Notes: generated by a model from the letters alone, not told the origin. Positions 12,844-25,229 are shown, counted from the first letter of the stretch. The stretch is 64,000 nt of DNA from Dallia pectoralis (GCA_029465975.1 CM055744.1:744001-808000); one strand, 5' to 3'. Program-made: numbers and translations.

Positions 12844-13507
12844 GGAGATATTGTGCTTGTGAATAGAAAATGTGTCCCACACAGTTTGAATCAAACACAC
12901 GTCTTTGTTCACTTGTGGACAATGCCATTGTGACTGTAGTTAGCAATGCTAATGGACATGAACACGTGTTCAGGTCAAACGGTCATGTCACACCAGATTG
13001 GACATTTACAGGCTGTTAAGTTGATTGAACTCCTTTGTCACAAAGTGGTATGGGAAAAAATCTTTTCAAACATGTCTGTCAGGTTAACGTTTGGATGTGG
13101 TCATGATGACCGTTTCAGCTACTTAAGACTTTGACTTAAACGTACATTTCGCTTTAAGATTTCCCGAAAATGAAGGCCCATTAATTCTGTCAAATTGTGT
13201 CATCTGGGAATAGAATCTCAATGCCCCTAAAACACATAACTCCAGACCTCAAAGACAGTTCCGTTACAACCCCTTAATCATTGAACTCATTTAGACTTTG
13301 GTCACCGGGTGTGTGCAATTAATGCTGAATGAGGATGGTGCACCAAACATGTGGTCACAAGTGTGTGCCTATGGTCGGTTAATATTGCTAACGTGACATT
13401 AGGCCCAATCAGACAATGTAGCACTTTAGAATAAACACGGTGAAAACATGTGAGGCATTATCACAAGTGTGTAGTACTAAACACAGTTGTGGGAGTTTTC
13501 AATCTCT
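12844..13507. other. Unique spacer containing one copy of a 96-bp duplicated segment
   Basis: Non-coding. Positions 13367-13462 are repeated nearly unchanged at 15136-15231. Confidence 0.6.
13367..13462 (+). repeat. Direct 96-bp duplication, copy 1
   Basis: Matches 15136-15231 with 4 mismatches by eye and no gap, 1769 bp apart. Shared words include GGTTAATATTGCTAACGTGA and AATAAACACGGTGAAAACAT. It is not part of any tandem array. Confidence 0.9.
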
Positions 13508-14050
13508 TAGCTTACCTTGTGCACTTGCAGTTAACCTTGTGCACTGTTAGCTTACCTCGTGCACTTGCAGTTAACCTTGTGCACTGTTAGCTTACCTCGT
13601 GCACTTGCAGTTAACCTTGTGCACTGTTAGCTTACCTTGTGCACTTGCAGTTAACCTTGTGCACTGTTAGCTTACCTCGTGCACTTGCAGTTAACCTTGT
13701 GCACTGTTAGCTTACCTCGTGCACTTGCAGTTAACCTTGTGCACTGTTAGCTTACCTCGTGCACTTGCAGTTAACCTTGTGCACCGTAGCTTACCTCGTG
13801 CACTTGCAGTTAACCTTGTGCACTGTTAGCTTACCTCGTGCACTTGCAGTTAACCTTGTGCACTGTTAGCTTACCTCGTGCACTTGCAGTTAACCTTGTG
13901 CACTGTTAGCTTACCTTGTGCACTTGCAGTTAACCTTGTGCACTGTTAGCTTACCTCGTGCACATGGAGTTAACCTTGTGCACTGTTAGCTTACCTCGTG
14001 CACTTGCAGTTAACCTTGTGCACTTTTAGCTTACCTCGTGCACAGTTGGC
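13508..14050. repeat. Minisatellite G: 40-bp unit, about 13.5 copies
   Basis: The 40-bp unit combines CTTACCTCGTGCACTTGCAG and TTAACCTTGTGCACTGTTAG. The two halves resemble each other (TTACCTCGTGCAC and TTAACCTTGTGCAC), so the unit itself looks like an older doubled 20-mer. Copies are very similar; C/T at CTCGTG/CTTGTG is the main variant. Confidence 0.96.
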
Positions 14051-14380
14051 TTAACATCTGACCCAGTAGCAGTTTTGGAGCTCTGCCCAAAGGACTGCAA
14101 TTGATAGGAATAATGTTTTGAGAGATGTCACTGATTTCCCTGTCTATTTACCATGTTTCCAACCCTATTTATTTACCTGTTTTCTGCCAATGACTCCTGT
14201 CAATTTTTCAGGGGAGCCTGGTTTTCCACACGGCTATTACGTGTCAAATGGGATAGAAAACAAATTTTCAGTATCTCCCATGAAGATTCACAGGTAGAAT
14301 GTGTTAATATGTTTATGTTCCAGTTATTGGCAAATAGATAAGACAAGCGGCACATTGACATATACACACAGAATGACCAA

Positions 14381-14398
14381 TAGACAGACAGACAGACC

Positions 14399-14434
<36 letters not shown>

Positions 14435-14465
14435 AACAGACAGATAGACAGACAGGCATACAGAT
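14381..14465. repeat. CAGA tetranucleotide microsatellite
   Basis: Interrupted (CAGA)n with occasional CAAA and CCGA units. The surrounding sequence, 14051-15135, is otherwise unique, apart from a TG run at about 14889-14907. Confidence 0.9.
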
Positions 14466-15135
14466 CGACAATCCAACAGAAAAACAGGCCAACAGACTTG
14501 TAGACAGAGAGCGGTTGACATGGTAGGAGACACAAAGTGACATTGTCGGCTAGTGCAGAAGGGGCGGTTTCTATAGCAACAGTGGGCATCTACCCTGGCA
14601 CTGGATTCACTCCAATCTGAAATGGAGAGAGAAAGATCAGGAACGATGAAGATAAGGCAGGGAGGAGAAGAGGAAGAGAGAATTAGAAGACAGTGTTCAG
14701 GGTGAGGAGTGGGGAGAGAGGACACGCTGGGGATGATCACATGACCTTAGTATTTGTTTGAAATGTGTTGGTCCACTCAGCAAGATAGATTCAATTTATT
14801 GATACCATTTAGTGTTTGTGTGAATGATGTGTGTCTGGATGCGTGCACAAGGATTTGCGCACATGCAACACTTCCATTCTATCCGATAGTGTGTGTGTGT
14901 GTGTGTGTCTAAGTGTTTGTTTAGCTGCATGATTTTTGGCAGTGTGTGAAATAGATGTGTGTTTAAGCACCCTGGCCCTCAGGGAGACCGGACCAGCCAG
15001 GCCAGATGGCCTTCCAGTCAGGGGGATCTGACGGGGAAGACAGGGGCCAAGGATAAAGCTCCATGTAGAATGTGTGGCTGCCTAAACGATGGAAGTGAAG
15101 CCTGTTTGTGTGTGAAATGTACATTTTGAGAGTGG

Positions 15136-15231
15136 GCCTATTGTCGGTTAATATTGCTAACGTGACATTATGCCCAATCAGACAGTGTGGCACTTTAGAA
15201 TAAACACGGTGAAAACATGTGAGGCATTATC
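15136..15231 (+). repeat. Direct 96-bp duplication, copy 2
   Basis: Second copy of 13367-13462. Similarity stops sharply at both ends: TGTGTGCC versus AGTGGGCC upstream, and TCACAAG versus TCTTGTT downstream. A boundary-limited duplication or two copies of a short dispersed element would both fit. Confidence 0.9.
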
Positions 15232-15371
15232 TTGTTGGAATGCGGACAAGTGGCTTGTTGACGCTAGAGCCCAGAAGAGCTCCAAGGCTTTAGAACATGC
15301 CTGGATACTGTTGGTGAGGAGACTGTATGAACACAGATCCATACGCCGCCATTACCAGACAGAACAACGCA

Positions 15372-16033
15372 CAGGTGCCCTATCTCTGCCTCCACAGGTG
15401 CCCTATCTCTGCCTCCACAGGTGCCCTATATCTACCTCCACAGGTGCCCTATCTCTACCTCCACAGGTGCCCTATCTCTGCCTCCACAGGTGCCCTATCT
15501 CTACCTATCCTCCACAGGTGCCCTATCTCTGCCTCCACAGGTGCCCTATCTCTGCCTCCACAGGTGCCCTATCTCTGCCTCCACAGGTGCCCTATCTCTG
15601 CCTATCCGCCGCAGGTGCCCTCTGCCTATCCTCCACAGGTGCCCTATCTCTGCCTCCACAGGTGCCCTATCTCTGCCTCCACAGGTGCCCTATCTCTGCC
15701 TATCCGCCGCAGGTGCCCTCTCTCTGCCTATCCTCCACAGGTGCCCTATCTCTGCCTCCACAGGTGCCCTATCTCTGCCTCCACAGGTGCCCTATCTCTG
15801 CCTCCACAGGTGCCCTATCTCTGCCTCCACAGGTGCCCTATCTCTGCCTTCACAGGTGCCCTATCTCTGCCTATCCTCCACAGGTGCCCAATCTCTGCCT
15901 CCACAGGTGCCCTATCTCTGCCTCCACAGGTGCCCTATCTCTGCCTCCACAGGTGACCTATCTCTGCCTCCACAGGTGCCCTATCTTTGCCTCTACAGGT
16001 GCCCTATCTCTGCCTATCCTCCACAGGTGCCCG
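15372..16033 (+). repeat. Minisatellite H: 23-bp splice-acceptor-like unit
   Basis: The 23-bp unit joins GGTGCCCTATCTCTGCCTCC and ACA, about 27 copies. Some copies have an insertion giving CTATCCTCCACAG or CTATCCGCCGCAG. Each copy has a pyrimidine tract followed by CAG|G, resembling a 3' splice site, on the sense strand of the alpha2delta gene. Because 23 is not a multiple of three, the unit cycles through all three frames and all three plus frames stay open; the resulting open frames are not genes. Confidence 0.95.
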
Positions 16034-17226
16034 TCTCAGCAGTGCCCTGCTATTTCTAGCCCCAACAGCACCCCTGAGTCCCAAGCCTCCCCGATTCGCA
16101 CACTCCACTACCTGCATGTCCAGTCCTTTCTGTAGCTAGTGTTACGGGAGCTCTTGCCTTCCTGACGCCACCCTCCTCGTCTCCTCGCTGTGCGGGCCAC
16201 TGAGAAGAGGCATTGTCAGTCTGGAGGAAGAGTGACTCTGCTACCTTCAGTCCCTGCACCCCTGTTTAAAGGTGTCCGTGCCCCTCCTCATGTTTAGTGT
16301 CAATAAGAGTTTGGGTGAAGTGAGCGTCTCTGCAGGTCCCAGGGTTGGTGCTGATGACGACTGACTCCCCGGCTTAAGATGCCGGTCACAGAGTGTCTCA
16401 GCAACAGGGAGGGAGAGAGAGAGAGATGGTCTAGGTGTGTGTGTTTGTGTGTGTCTAGGTAGAGGGCTGGCTCAGCCTCTCCTCTGCTGTCAGAGCCTGA
16501 CCAGAGCCCCTCCACAGGGGGAGAGCCAGTCACTCCAATGCCCTTGAGACCGCGTCCTCAACCAGGCTCCCTCCGAATGATAATGAGGGCCCTACAGGCA
16601 GACGCGGGGGTCCTTGGGCCTCAACAGAAGATATGGCGTGGAGAACATCACCAGCGAACCTTGATTCTGTAGTGCCCTGTCCTTTCACAGGTCTTTTCCT
16701 CCTCTGAGACATGAGCCTTTATTTACCACAAACTCGTCATACGGAAACGGATAAAAAAGCATGCTAGTTGATTTTAGTAATCTCCCAATACAGTGGCGCT
16801 TGCATCTGTCCTAAATCTGACCGCCGACCCCTTTCGGCATGCCTCATGCACAGCTCCGCCTCGTCTGGTACATCGCATTAAAACTTCAATGCACCTAGCC
16901 GTCTTGGGACGAATGTCACCATGAATGAGCAGTTTTCGTACATTATCCCAACGCTAAGCTAATGATGCGCCGCAGCGCTATGGGACTCGCTATGGGACTC
17001 GTGCGCCGGACGCCCTTGCCACAGACTTCCACCACAAATCACACTCTTTCATCACACTACCTCCTCAGTGTTCTGTGATGCTGATTATATTCTCATGCTG
17101 TCTAGTGTCTGAATATAACCTTGATATTTCCATACAGATCGGCCAGCGGGAGAGCATAAAGGATGTAGACATTCACTGCTGTAGCTTCTCTCATCACCTC
17201 TTTCTTCGCCTTTCTTTTCCGCGCAG
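16034..17226. other. Presumed intron upstream of the first visible alpha2delta exon
   Basis: Unique sequence with a small TG run at about 16436-16454. The pyrimidine tract at 17186-17220 leads into the acceptor of the exon at 17227. No other exon was recognised. Confidence 0.5.
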
Positions 17227-17271
17227 GAGAGCGACATGGAATACTATGATTCGAAAGCGGAGTCGGACTAT
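17227..17271 (+). CDS. cacna2d2: alpha2delta-2 exon, 15 codons before the VWA domain (YYDSKAE)
   Basis: This 45-nt exon is preceded by a pyrimidine-rich acceptor ending GCGCAG and followed by the donor GTGAGT. It encodes ESDMEYYDSKAESDY, phase 0 at both ends. In vertebrate alpha2delta proteins a YY(D/N)AK(A/D) motif sits at this point, between the N-terminal helical region and the segment leading to the VWA domain; here Ala is replaced by Ser (YYDSKAE). The next exon follows in frame with an acidic stretch, as in alpha2delta-2. The exon is very short, so taken alone the call would be weak; the motif, both splice sites and phase agreement carry it. The preceding exon was looked for back to base 1 and not found. 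A 16-bp minisatellite starts about 165 bp after its donor. Confidence 0.82.
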
Positions 17272-17436
17272 GTGAGTACAGTGGTGTTTGTTCTCCCGGT
17301 CCCGAGGACCCCGCTCCCTGTGCGTCTTGTCAACCTCACCCAAACCCCGTGGCTGTGACTGTGTGTGCCGAGCCGTGCATGGTAACGGGCTCCCACTTCC
17401 TGTCCTCCATAAGGGCTCAGTCTGAACCTGCCCAAC

Positions 17437-18070
17437 CACCCCTGATCCTAACCGCCCCTGATCCTAACCGCGCCTGATCCCAACCGCGCCTGATCCTAAC
17501 CGCGCCTGATCCTAACCCTGGTCCTAACCGCGCCTGGTCCTAACCGTTCCTGATCCTAACCGCCCCTGATCCTAACCGCCCCTGATCCTAACCGCACCTG
17601 ATCCTAACTGCACCTGATCCTAACTGCACCTGATCCTAACCGCCCCTGATCCTAACCGCACCTGATCCTAACTGCACCTGATCCTAACCGCACCTGATCC
17701 TAACCGCCCCTGATCCTAACTGCACCTGATCCTAACCGCCCCTGATCCTAACTGCACCTGATCCTAACCGCCCCTGATCCTACCCTTGCCTGATCCTAAC
17801 CCTGGTCCTAACCGCGCCTGGTCCTAACCGCACCTGATCCTAACCGCACCTGATCCTAACTGCACCTGATCCTAACTGCACCTGATCCTAACCGCCCCTG
17901 ATCCTAACTGCACCTGATCCTAACCGCCCCTGATCCTAACTGCACCTGATCCTAACTGCCCCTGATCCTACCCTTGCCTGATCCTAACCGCCCCTGATCC
18001 TAACCGCGCCTGATTCTAACCGCGGCTGATCCTAAACGCGCCTGATCCTAACCGCGCCTGATCCTAACTC
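17437..18070. repeat. Minisatellite I: 16-bp unit CCTGATCCTAACCGCA
   Basis: About 40 units of 16 bp with last-base and position variants (CGCC, CGCG, CTGCA) and shorter units containing CCTGGTCCTAA. A compound block (TACCCTTGCCTGATCC, then AACCCTGGTCC) recurs, showing a higher-order step. It starts about 165 bp after the donor of the exon 17227-17271. Confidence 0.95.
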
Positions 18071-19871
18071 TCCCTAAACCTGACTGTACCTATCCCCTCC
18101 GTAAACTCAGCTGTTCTTTACCTGGTACCTAAACCCAACCTTTTACTGCCTGAGGGTTTACCCGAAAATACAAGATCATTGAGCTAGCTAGGTAACTACC
18201 CAAAATATGTTAAAATACTTGCTAATATTGATGAATGATAAGGCTGATACAGGTTTAGATCTTATAGATCTTAAACCTCTCTTGACGTGGCTCTGATCTA
18301 GCTCATCACCTAATCCAGGGATTAATAGGTGACGTTGAGTGTCAATGGTTGCAGTATGAATAGGGGGTTCTGGGAGATAGCTGACTCATTGATTCTGCCA
18401 TGTGGTACAGCTAGCCTACAGAGCTACTTACCCCAGTGAATATATCTTCAGTATCTGTCTTTTAAGTCAGGTACCTAATCCTGCATCTTTACCTAGCATC
18501 TTAAAAGTGAATGTAGACAGTGAACCTGACGGCAAAATACCCACCAAGAGATTCAGTACACTAACATCCTAGAGTATGTTGTAACTCTAGACCTCAGCAG
18601 AACAGTTTTCTACCAAAATGTTTGCGAAAGGCCAAACTATCGTTCAAAAAATGCATCACGTTAGTTGTGACCTTGTCACCATCAATACCTGTCACTTATT
18701 GAGCCCACCCCCACTCCCGATATATGTGACGCGTGTTCTAACAGTGGCTTAGCATTTCACTGTTCCAGGAATAGTCAAAAGTCCATTCAGAGGCGCTGCA
18801 GTATAGGTCACACTGTGCTGCCAAACCACTGGATTTATTGGCTATCAGAAGCGAAGCCAGGAATTCTCTAGATTGCCGGGCACACAAAAAATAATAAGAA
18901 ATCAGGAAAAATAGAAGGAAGAGAGTGCATGATAGAGTAGAGAAATTATAAAACAGAGACAAGGAGAAGAGAGATGGAGCGAGAGAGAATGAGAAGAGCG
19001 GAGGCATTTGGGGACAGAGAGAGGAGCTAGCTGTGCTATAAATCACAATGTGATTTTCTCTGTGTGCGAGGCGACCCTGTTGTGATTAATGACACGGCGC
19101 TTTAGGGCCTGTCAGCACGTCTAATTGGAGGACATCGGTCATCATTAACATGGCCGCCGCTGAAGCCGTGCTTCTGACACACCCTGTGACCCTTGGCCCC
19201 GCCCCCTCCTGCCCAGCAGACTGCCAGAGGGCACCCAGAGGACAGTCCCATCACTGTGCCTGACTGCCACAACCGAAACAGGCTTAACGGTACCCTTTGA
19301 CTTGTTGAACGAAAGACACTGAGATTATGGAGATGTTACAACTTTCAGATTTGAACTGACGAAGGGATATGTGACGTTACTTATGAACCATTCCTCCATC
19401 CCTGAACAACCACTTCTATCCTCATCTCCCTCCAGTCTCTTCACATCAACACCCTCTGATTATCCTGCACACTGTCATTCGGTCCACAGGTTTCACTCTC
19501 CCGTCGATTGGACCTTATTCATATACCGGCCCTTTAATGTGCCCATCTCTGCCCTGTCTGTCAGTCTGACCTTTCCCTCCTCTCACTGTTTTCTACTCAA
19601 ATAGAAACACACTGTCATTACAGTGTCTGCTTGGCTAATGTTTCATGCTTCATATCTTTGAAGACTTTAAAGTGGTGGCCTTTGTGGCCCTAGATTTTCG
19701 CAATGGCCTTGTTTACGTACCAGTCAGCATACTGCCCAATAGATTACTGGTCTACATCTCCTGGCATACTGTAGAAAGAAAATGCAGTGGCCATTCTTAT
19801 TTAAGTGATTTCTCCCAGGGGAATGATTGCGATAACACTGATGTGGATAGCTGTTATGGATGGTGAAGGTG
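18071..19871. other. Unique intronic sequence
   Basis: No repeat array or coding motif. A purine-rich patch lies at 18955-19025. The balanced, non-repetitive stretch at about 19060-19260 could be a conserved element, untested. Confidence 0.4.
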
Positions 19872-20277
19872 TGTCGTGGGGAAGGACGGAGCCAGGAGCA
19901 GGAACAGATATCTTAGCAGCGGATTTTAATAGTTCAGTTATCTCATTTGCATAAGAGTTAACAAACTATAAACTGAGTCAGAGTCACGTAATAAGGTGTG
20001 ACGCAGCGCATGGATGTTCAACAAAACATAAACTTGAATCCAATAAGGACGTAGTGAACTCCCATTACCAAACACGTAACATATAACAATACCACACAAA
20101 GACATGACCAACACAGGGGACCTAAATACTCTACTAATGAGGGAATGAGTATCAGGTGTCTGTGATGACGAGACCAGACAATAATGTGAAGGGAGGAGGG
20201 AACGAAGCCGAACGACGCCTAAGCCTGTAGCCTAAGTCGCAGGTGGAGATATACTGGCTTCAGGGGGAGCTCTGACA
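19872..20277. mobile_element. MITE-like repeat with TGTCGTG...CTCTGACA ends
   Basis: The 5' part reads TGTCGTGGGGAAGGACGGAG then CCAGGAGCAGGAAC, and the 3' part GGGGGAGCTCTGACA. This head-and-tail layout is like a class of non-autonomous repeats common in salmonid-type genomes and shares TGTC...GACA ends with 6578-6943. No coding sequence and no clear target duplication. Confidence 0.4.
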
Positions 20278-20634
20278 ATAGCATCATCGCTAAAATGATG
20301 GGGTTAATTGAATTGAATTCTGAGTTTTACATTGTTTACCATTGTTGTTGACGGCAAAACCTCCTCAGTTAAATAATGTTACTTACGCTTCAGTAGAAGA
20401 CAAGTGTCACTCAGGATGAACTTGAAACTGTCAATGCAATGCTGTATCACCGTAATTCCATACCGTTGTTCTGGCTCAGGAATAAAATACAGCTTTATTA
20501 TTTCCTATAAAGTAAAACATGTAAAACTGTTTGGCAGTGGCTGTTGGGCCAGCGAGGTAGCAAAAATATTATTTTCCTATATTTGCATTGCATATGAGCT
20601 TTGGTCGTTTGTTTGGAGATTTCTATGACCCAAA

Positions 20635-20723
20635 TCACACGGTATCACACGGTATCACACGGTATCACACGGCATCACACGGTATCACACGGTATCACAC
20701 GGTATCACACGGTATCACATGGT
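20635..20723. repeat. 10-bp repeat GGTATCACAC, about 9 copies
   Basis: Near-perfect decamers, with one GGCATCACAC and a terminal GGTATCACAT variant. The 20278-20634 and 20724-21051 flanks are unique; 20810-20960 is AT-rich with several TAATTA words. Confidence 0.95.
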
Positions 20724-21051
20724 ATGTGGTTGTGGCTGTTGCCCTGAATAGATGAAGGTGGAAATGAAAGAGTCTTCAAAATGTCATTCTTGGCCTCTCC
20801 AACCTTTAATTAAACTTTAAGAATGGGGAGATAAAATTAATAAATTGGGTAATGAAACGAGCAAAACAGGTGGTGGATGGCTGAAGAAAATGTGTGAATT
20901 TATTTAACTCGTAATTAGAAGCTGCCTTGGTTAATTATGATTGGGCTCTATGAGGGAAAAAAGAGTCCCTAACAGAAATGACAGCCAGGCAGAGAGTAAA
21001 ACAAACACTGGGACCCTCTCTGCAGTACACTGGTAAAGCACCAGGGGATAC

Positions 21052-21452
21052 ATTGATGAACTAGCATCTACAGTAAAAGCCAATCACCTTATCTGTTATT
21101 GATTAACTAGCATCTACAGTAAAAGCCAATCACCTTATCTGTTATTGATTAACTAGCATCTACAGTAAAAGCCAATCACCTTCTCTGTTATTGATGAACT
21201 AGCATCTACAGTAAAAGCCAATCATCTTCTCTGTTATTGATGAACTAGCATCTACAGTAAAAGCCAATCACCTTATCTGTTATTGATTAACTAGCATCTA
21301 CAGTAAAAGCCAATCACCTTATCTGTTATTGATGAACTAGCATCTACAGTAAAAGCCAATAACCTTATCTGATATTGATTAACTAGCATCTACAGTAAAA
21401 GCCAATAACCTTCTCTGTTATTGATTAACTAGCATCTATACACCAATCACCT
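21052..21452. repeat. Minisatellite K: 46-bp unit, about 8.7 copies
   Basis: Each unit joins GATGAACTAGCATCTACAGT, AAAAGCCAATCACCTTATCT and GTTATT. Variants are GATTAACT, CTTCTCTG and CAATAACC. The last unit is truncated inside CATCTATACACC. Confidence 0.96.
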
Positions 21453-23620
21453 TCATTCCATCAGTCAATTTATCTAATTTAGAAAGCCATTTTACATCGG
21501 CTGTTGTCACAAAGTGCTTTGTTCAGATCAGATGCTAATCTCAAAACCCTGATCGTTAAATGAAAAGAAATTGACGCACAGTGGCAAGGAGATATCTCCT
21601 GAGTCGTTTGTAACTAATGTAACCTTATAACCTAGTGAGCCGATCACCTTCACTGTAACTAATATAATAGCATTTATAATCCAATCTCATTAAGTAATAA
21701 TCCACAGCTCTTACGCTTAGACTTTTATCATGCCTCAAGCTTTTGAGTATTTCTGATCCACTTTCTGTTGAAACAACGGAGCGCTATCACTAACCCAATC
21801 AACCCGTACTTCCTACCTAATCACCCATGCCAACGGACTGCGCTTAAAGCGATGTCTTCGTGTTTAAAGAGAGCGCATCAGTAGCCTAATCAAGTGATCG
21901 CCCTTCAACTGTAACCCCGTCCACCTCGCTGATGCAAATGAACATCGACTATGAACATTAAAGCACGTCTTTGCTGTAATATGACTGGTATTTTACTTTT
22001 AAACCAATTGTCATCGTCGGCGCCGTCCGCTCTGACACCGTTACGAGTTACCATCTGTGGTTTTTGAGTGGGTAGTTGTACCAGTTTAATGCGGTTAGAA
22101 ATGATTGACAGGGAAAGGTAGACAGAGAGTGCGATCTGTGAAACCTTTACTGAACGGGAGGTTTGAAGGAACAAAAAGATGAGTTATAGGAGCTTTAGGA
22201 GATGGTTCCGGAGATGTGCTGAAAAGAAGTGGCCGTGAGAATGTAATTGTCTAGGTATTACAGTGGTCATTGTTTGGTGAGTGTTGAACGGATGGAATTC
22301 AGAAATGGGTGTCAAGGCAGGAAAGTTTATTGTATAAGTTCATGTTAAAGAGGAACTCTGCCACATTAAAAAGGAATGGCATTACGTGAGGTGCGCTTGT
22401 GAGACTTGTCGTCTACCCATGCATAAATGGAGGATGTGATCACATGGGTATGTAGGAATGTGCTCTACTTTGGATGGAGTGCTCTTGACCTGACTGCACT
22501 CCCAGGTGTTTTACAAATGGGCACACTCTCTCTGCCTTCACAGAGTACACAGAGTAGCCTAGAATGATTGTATTTATTGATTTAGTATAGTTTGTGTATA
22601 TTTTCTGTGTATTATGTGTGTATATTATTAAAATCCTCTGATTGGCTAATGAACATGTACTGTATGAGCATGTTGGAGGTGTGTCCGCTGATGCGTTTCC
22701 TGTTTGGTGACATGTGCTCTTGATCTGGGGCCCCTGGTCCAAGCATTGACATTTTGAGTATCTTTCCACCTTTTTTCTCCTCTTACCTTCCTTACCGTCA
22801 ACAGCTTGTAATTGCATTTTAATGGACAATTAAAGCTGGGCCATAAATCAATTCGTACACAGGGGATGACCTTTGAATTTTATTTCCAAGTGGGGGGATG
22901 GTTTGAAAGTGTGTGTGTATCACAGCAAAACCAGTTAACCCTGGCTGCTCTGACAAATGATGAGGTATGGGAACGTATCATTTGCAATGTAAGTATTTAT
23001 TTGAGTATTTGGTTTGTTTATTTTCTTTTGTTTTGCCTGCCGCCACCCCACCCCCGTCTCGTCGGATGTGTGAGTATTTTGGGTTCTGTTCACACGCACT
23101 GACATGTGTCAACCACTTCTATACAACATGCGGTTTATGTAGTCGTTAGAACATTTGTGAATGTTTAAACGTTTTCTCATGTAAATGCAATGTAGTCGGC
23201 AGTGTGCCTTTTTTCTCTAGGTGTGTAGACTTGTCTGATCTCCTATATTCTGCTTCCTGTGTGGGTGGCAAAGAAAGCTTTGATTAAATAGTGCTGGTTG
23301 TTAGTTATTGTCTGTATTAATTGGTGTGCCACCTCTGTGTGTGTGATAGCCATCTCGGACTCTAATTGATTCTCACTTTTTTGTGCCTGCTTTGATACCC
23401 GCTGTTGCTTTGTGATGAGGCAAAAAGAGAAAAGGAAATCCAAACCCAGTCTTAAAGCCTATGTAATTGCTGTATTGGAAGTTTGATCCCAAAGTGTGTG
23501 TGTGTGTGTGTTTAACGCCTTGAGAGTTTGTTGGTGTTTGTTTCCAGAGGTGTGGGGTGGATATCTGTTTGACGGTGGAGCCTTTTGTTTTATTGTGTTT
23601 GCCGGTTGGTGTCTCTGCAG
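21453..23620. other. Unique intronic sequence before the exon at 23621
   Basis: No repeats beyond a TG run at about 23496-23512. The last 20 bp form the acceptor of the exon at 23621. Short open frames lack support. Confidence 0.45.
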
Positions 23621-23765
23621 ACGGAGGAGGGAGATGGAGAGGAGAACCTGATGGAGAATCCCTATTCCATAAAGCTGGAGTTTGTGGATGATCCCAACTT
23701 CCCGAATAAGAAGGTCAACTACTCCTACAGCGGCGTCCAAATCCCCACGGACATCTATAAAGGAT
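23621..23765 (+). CDS. cacna2d2: alpha2delta-2 exon: acidic linker and PTDIYKG segment before VWA
   Basis: This 145-nt exon lies between acceptor GTCTCTGCAG and donor GTAAGT. It encodes 48 codons plus one base. It opens with a variable acidic stretch (TEEGDGEENLMENPY), followed by the family-conserved LEFVDDPNFPNKKVNYSY and VQIPTDIYKG. NYS is an N-glycosylation sequon, fitting an extracellular protein. The dangling T joins CA of the exon at 49581 to make Ser, giving KGS as in other family members. Dicarboxylic variation at the start is expected because this linker differs between paralogues and is subject to alternative splicing in mammals. The next intron, about 25.8 kb, is the largest in the window and contains most of the tandem arrays. 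Confidence 0.92.
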
Positions 23766-23909
23766 GTAAGTACAAAGCCCTGTCTTTACACACACCCAGG
23801 TGAACACACACTCACACTGCACATATGTGCACACACTGTCTCGTGCCCTCTCTCTCACTCTGTGTGTTTTTATGTGTGTGTGTCTCTGAATGTCAGAGTC
23901 TCCATGTAT

Positions 23910-24640
23910 GCAACTATGTACACGTCTATACACATATAAAACTGTGTACGTGTATTTAACCATGTATACGTCTATACACATATAAAACTGTGTACGTGTA
24001 TTTAACCATGTATACGTCTATACACATATAAAACTGTGTACGTGTATTTAACCATGTATACGTCTATACACATATAAAACTGTGTACGTGTATTTAACCA
24101 TGTATACGTCTATACACATATAAAACTGTGTACGTGTATTTAACCATGTATACGTCTATACACATATAAAACTGTGTACGTGTATTTAACCATGTATACG
24201 TCTATACACATATAAAACTGTGTACACCATGTATACGTCTATACACATAAAAACTGTGTACGTGTATTTAACCATGTATACGTCTATACACATATAAAAC
24301 TGTGTACTGTATTTAACCATGTACTATACACATATAAAACTGTGTACGTGTATTTAACCATGTATATGTCTATACACATATAAAACTGTGTACGTGTATT
24401 CAACCATGTATATGTCTATACACATATAAAACTGTGTACGTGTATTTAACGTCTATACACATATAAAACTGTGTACGTGTATTTAACCATGTATACGTCT
24501 ATACACATATAAAACTGTGTACGTGTATTTAACCATGTATACGTCTATACATATATAAAACTGTGTACGTGTATTTAACCATGTATACGTCTATACACAT
24601 ATAAAACTGTGTACGTGTATGCAACCATGTATATACGCTC
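23910..24640. repeat. Minisatellite L: 46-bp AT-rich unit, about 15 copies
   Basis: Each unit joins TATTTAACCATGTATACGTC, TATACACATATAAAACTGTG and TACGTG. Several copies carry deletions (around 24225, 24305, 24330, 24450). GTATACGTCTATACACATA is partly self-complementary. It begins about 145 bp after the donor of the exon 23621-23765. The 24641-25229 flank is unique and AT-rich. Confidence 0.95.
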
Positions 24641-25229
24641 ATTTACATATGTAGTTATGTATATGAATATGTGCGAGTTTTATGTTTAAATGCTACGCGG
24701 CTCTAAACATTTCTCATGTCTGATTAATACAACTAGATTTCAATAAATTGTTCTTAAACAAATGTCACATTGTTTAATTGTGTTTACAGCTATTTGATTT
24801 TGATCAAGCAGTCTAGTAGAACGATAGGAAACTCTGTCAAACAATACTCAGAATTGTGGTGGTCTCTGTTTAAAGTAGTCTTTGTGCTATAATTTATAAC
24901 TTTGTGAGAAATAATAATCCAATAACCATTTGATAATGTAATGAGTGTTACATTATTTATACTAGTATGTTGAGAAATAGGACACTCCTGTAATTAAAGA
25001 ATTAGGGTCCAAATAATTCTGAGCCTTATAGAGATGTTGTGGCCATAGGGATACTTAGCATTAAGCAACAACACAGCAATTGACAGGGACTTGCGAAACG
25101 CAACATAAGAAGTTTACGGCCACATTTATGAAATATTAAGTACATTTTTTTATCATCGATGGGAAACCACGGCAACGAAGACACCACTACAGCAGATTCC
25201 TCGGATACTGCGCCCTCTACTGTACAGAA

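Noticed and set aside
15170..16135. 321-codon plus-strand frame rich in PYLCLHRCP
   Set aside because: Repeat of a 23-bp unit through all three frames; not a gene.
17437..18070. Telomere-like CCTAAC words in arrays A and I
   Set aside because: Periods are 21 and 16 bp and the TTAGGG/CCCTAA hexamer is not repeated; not interstitial telomere sequence.
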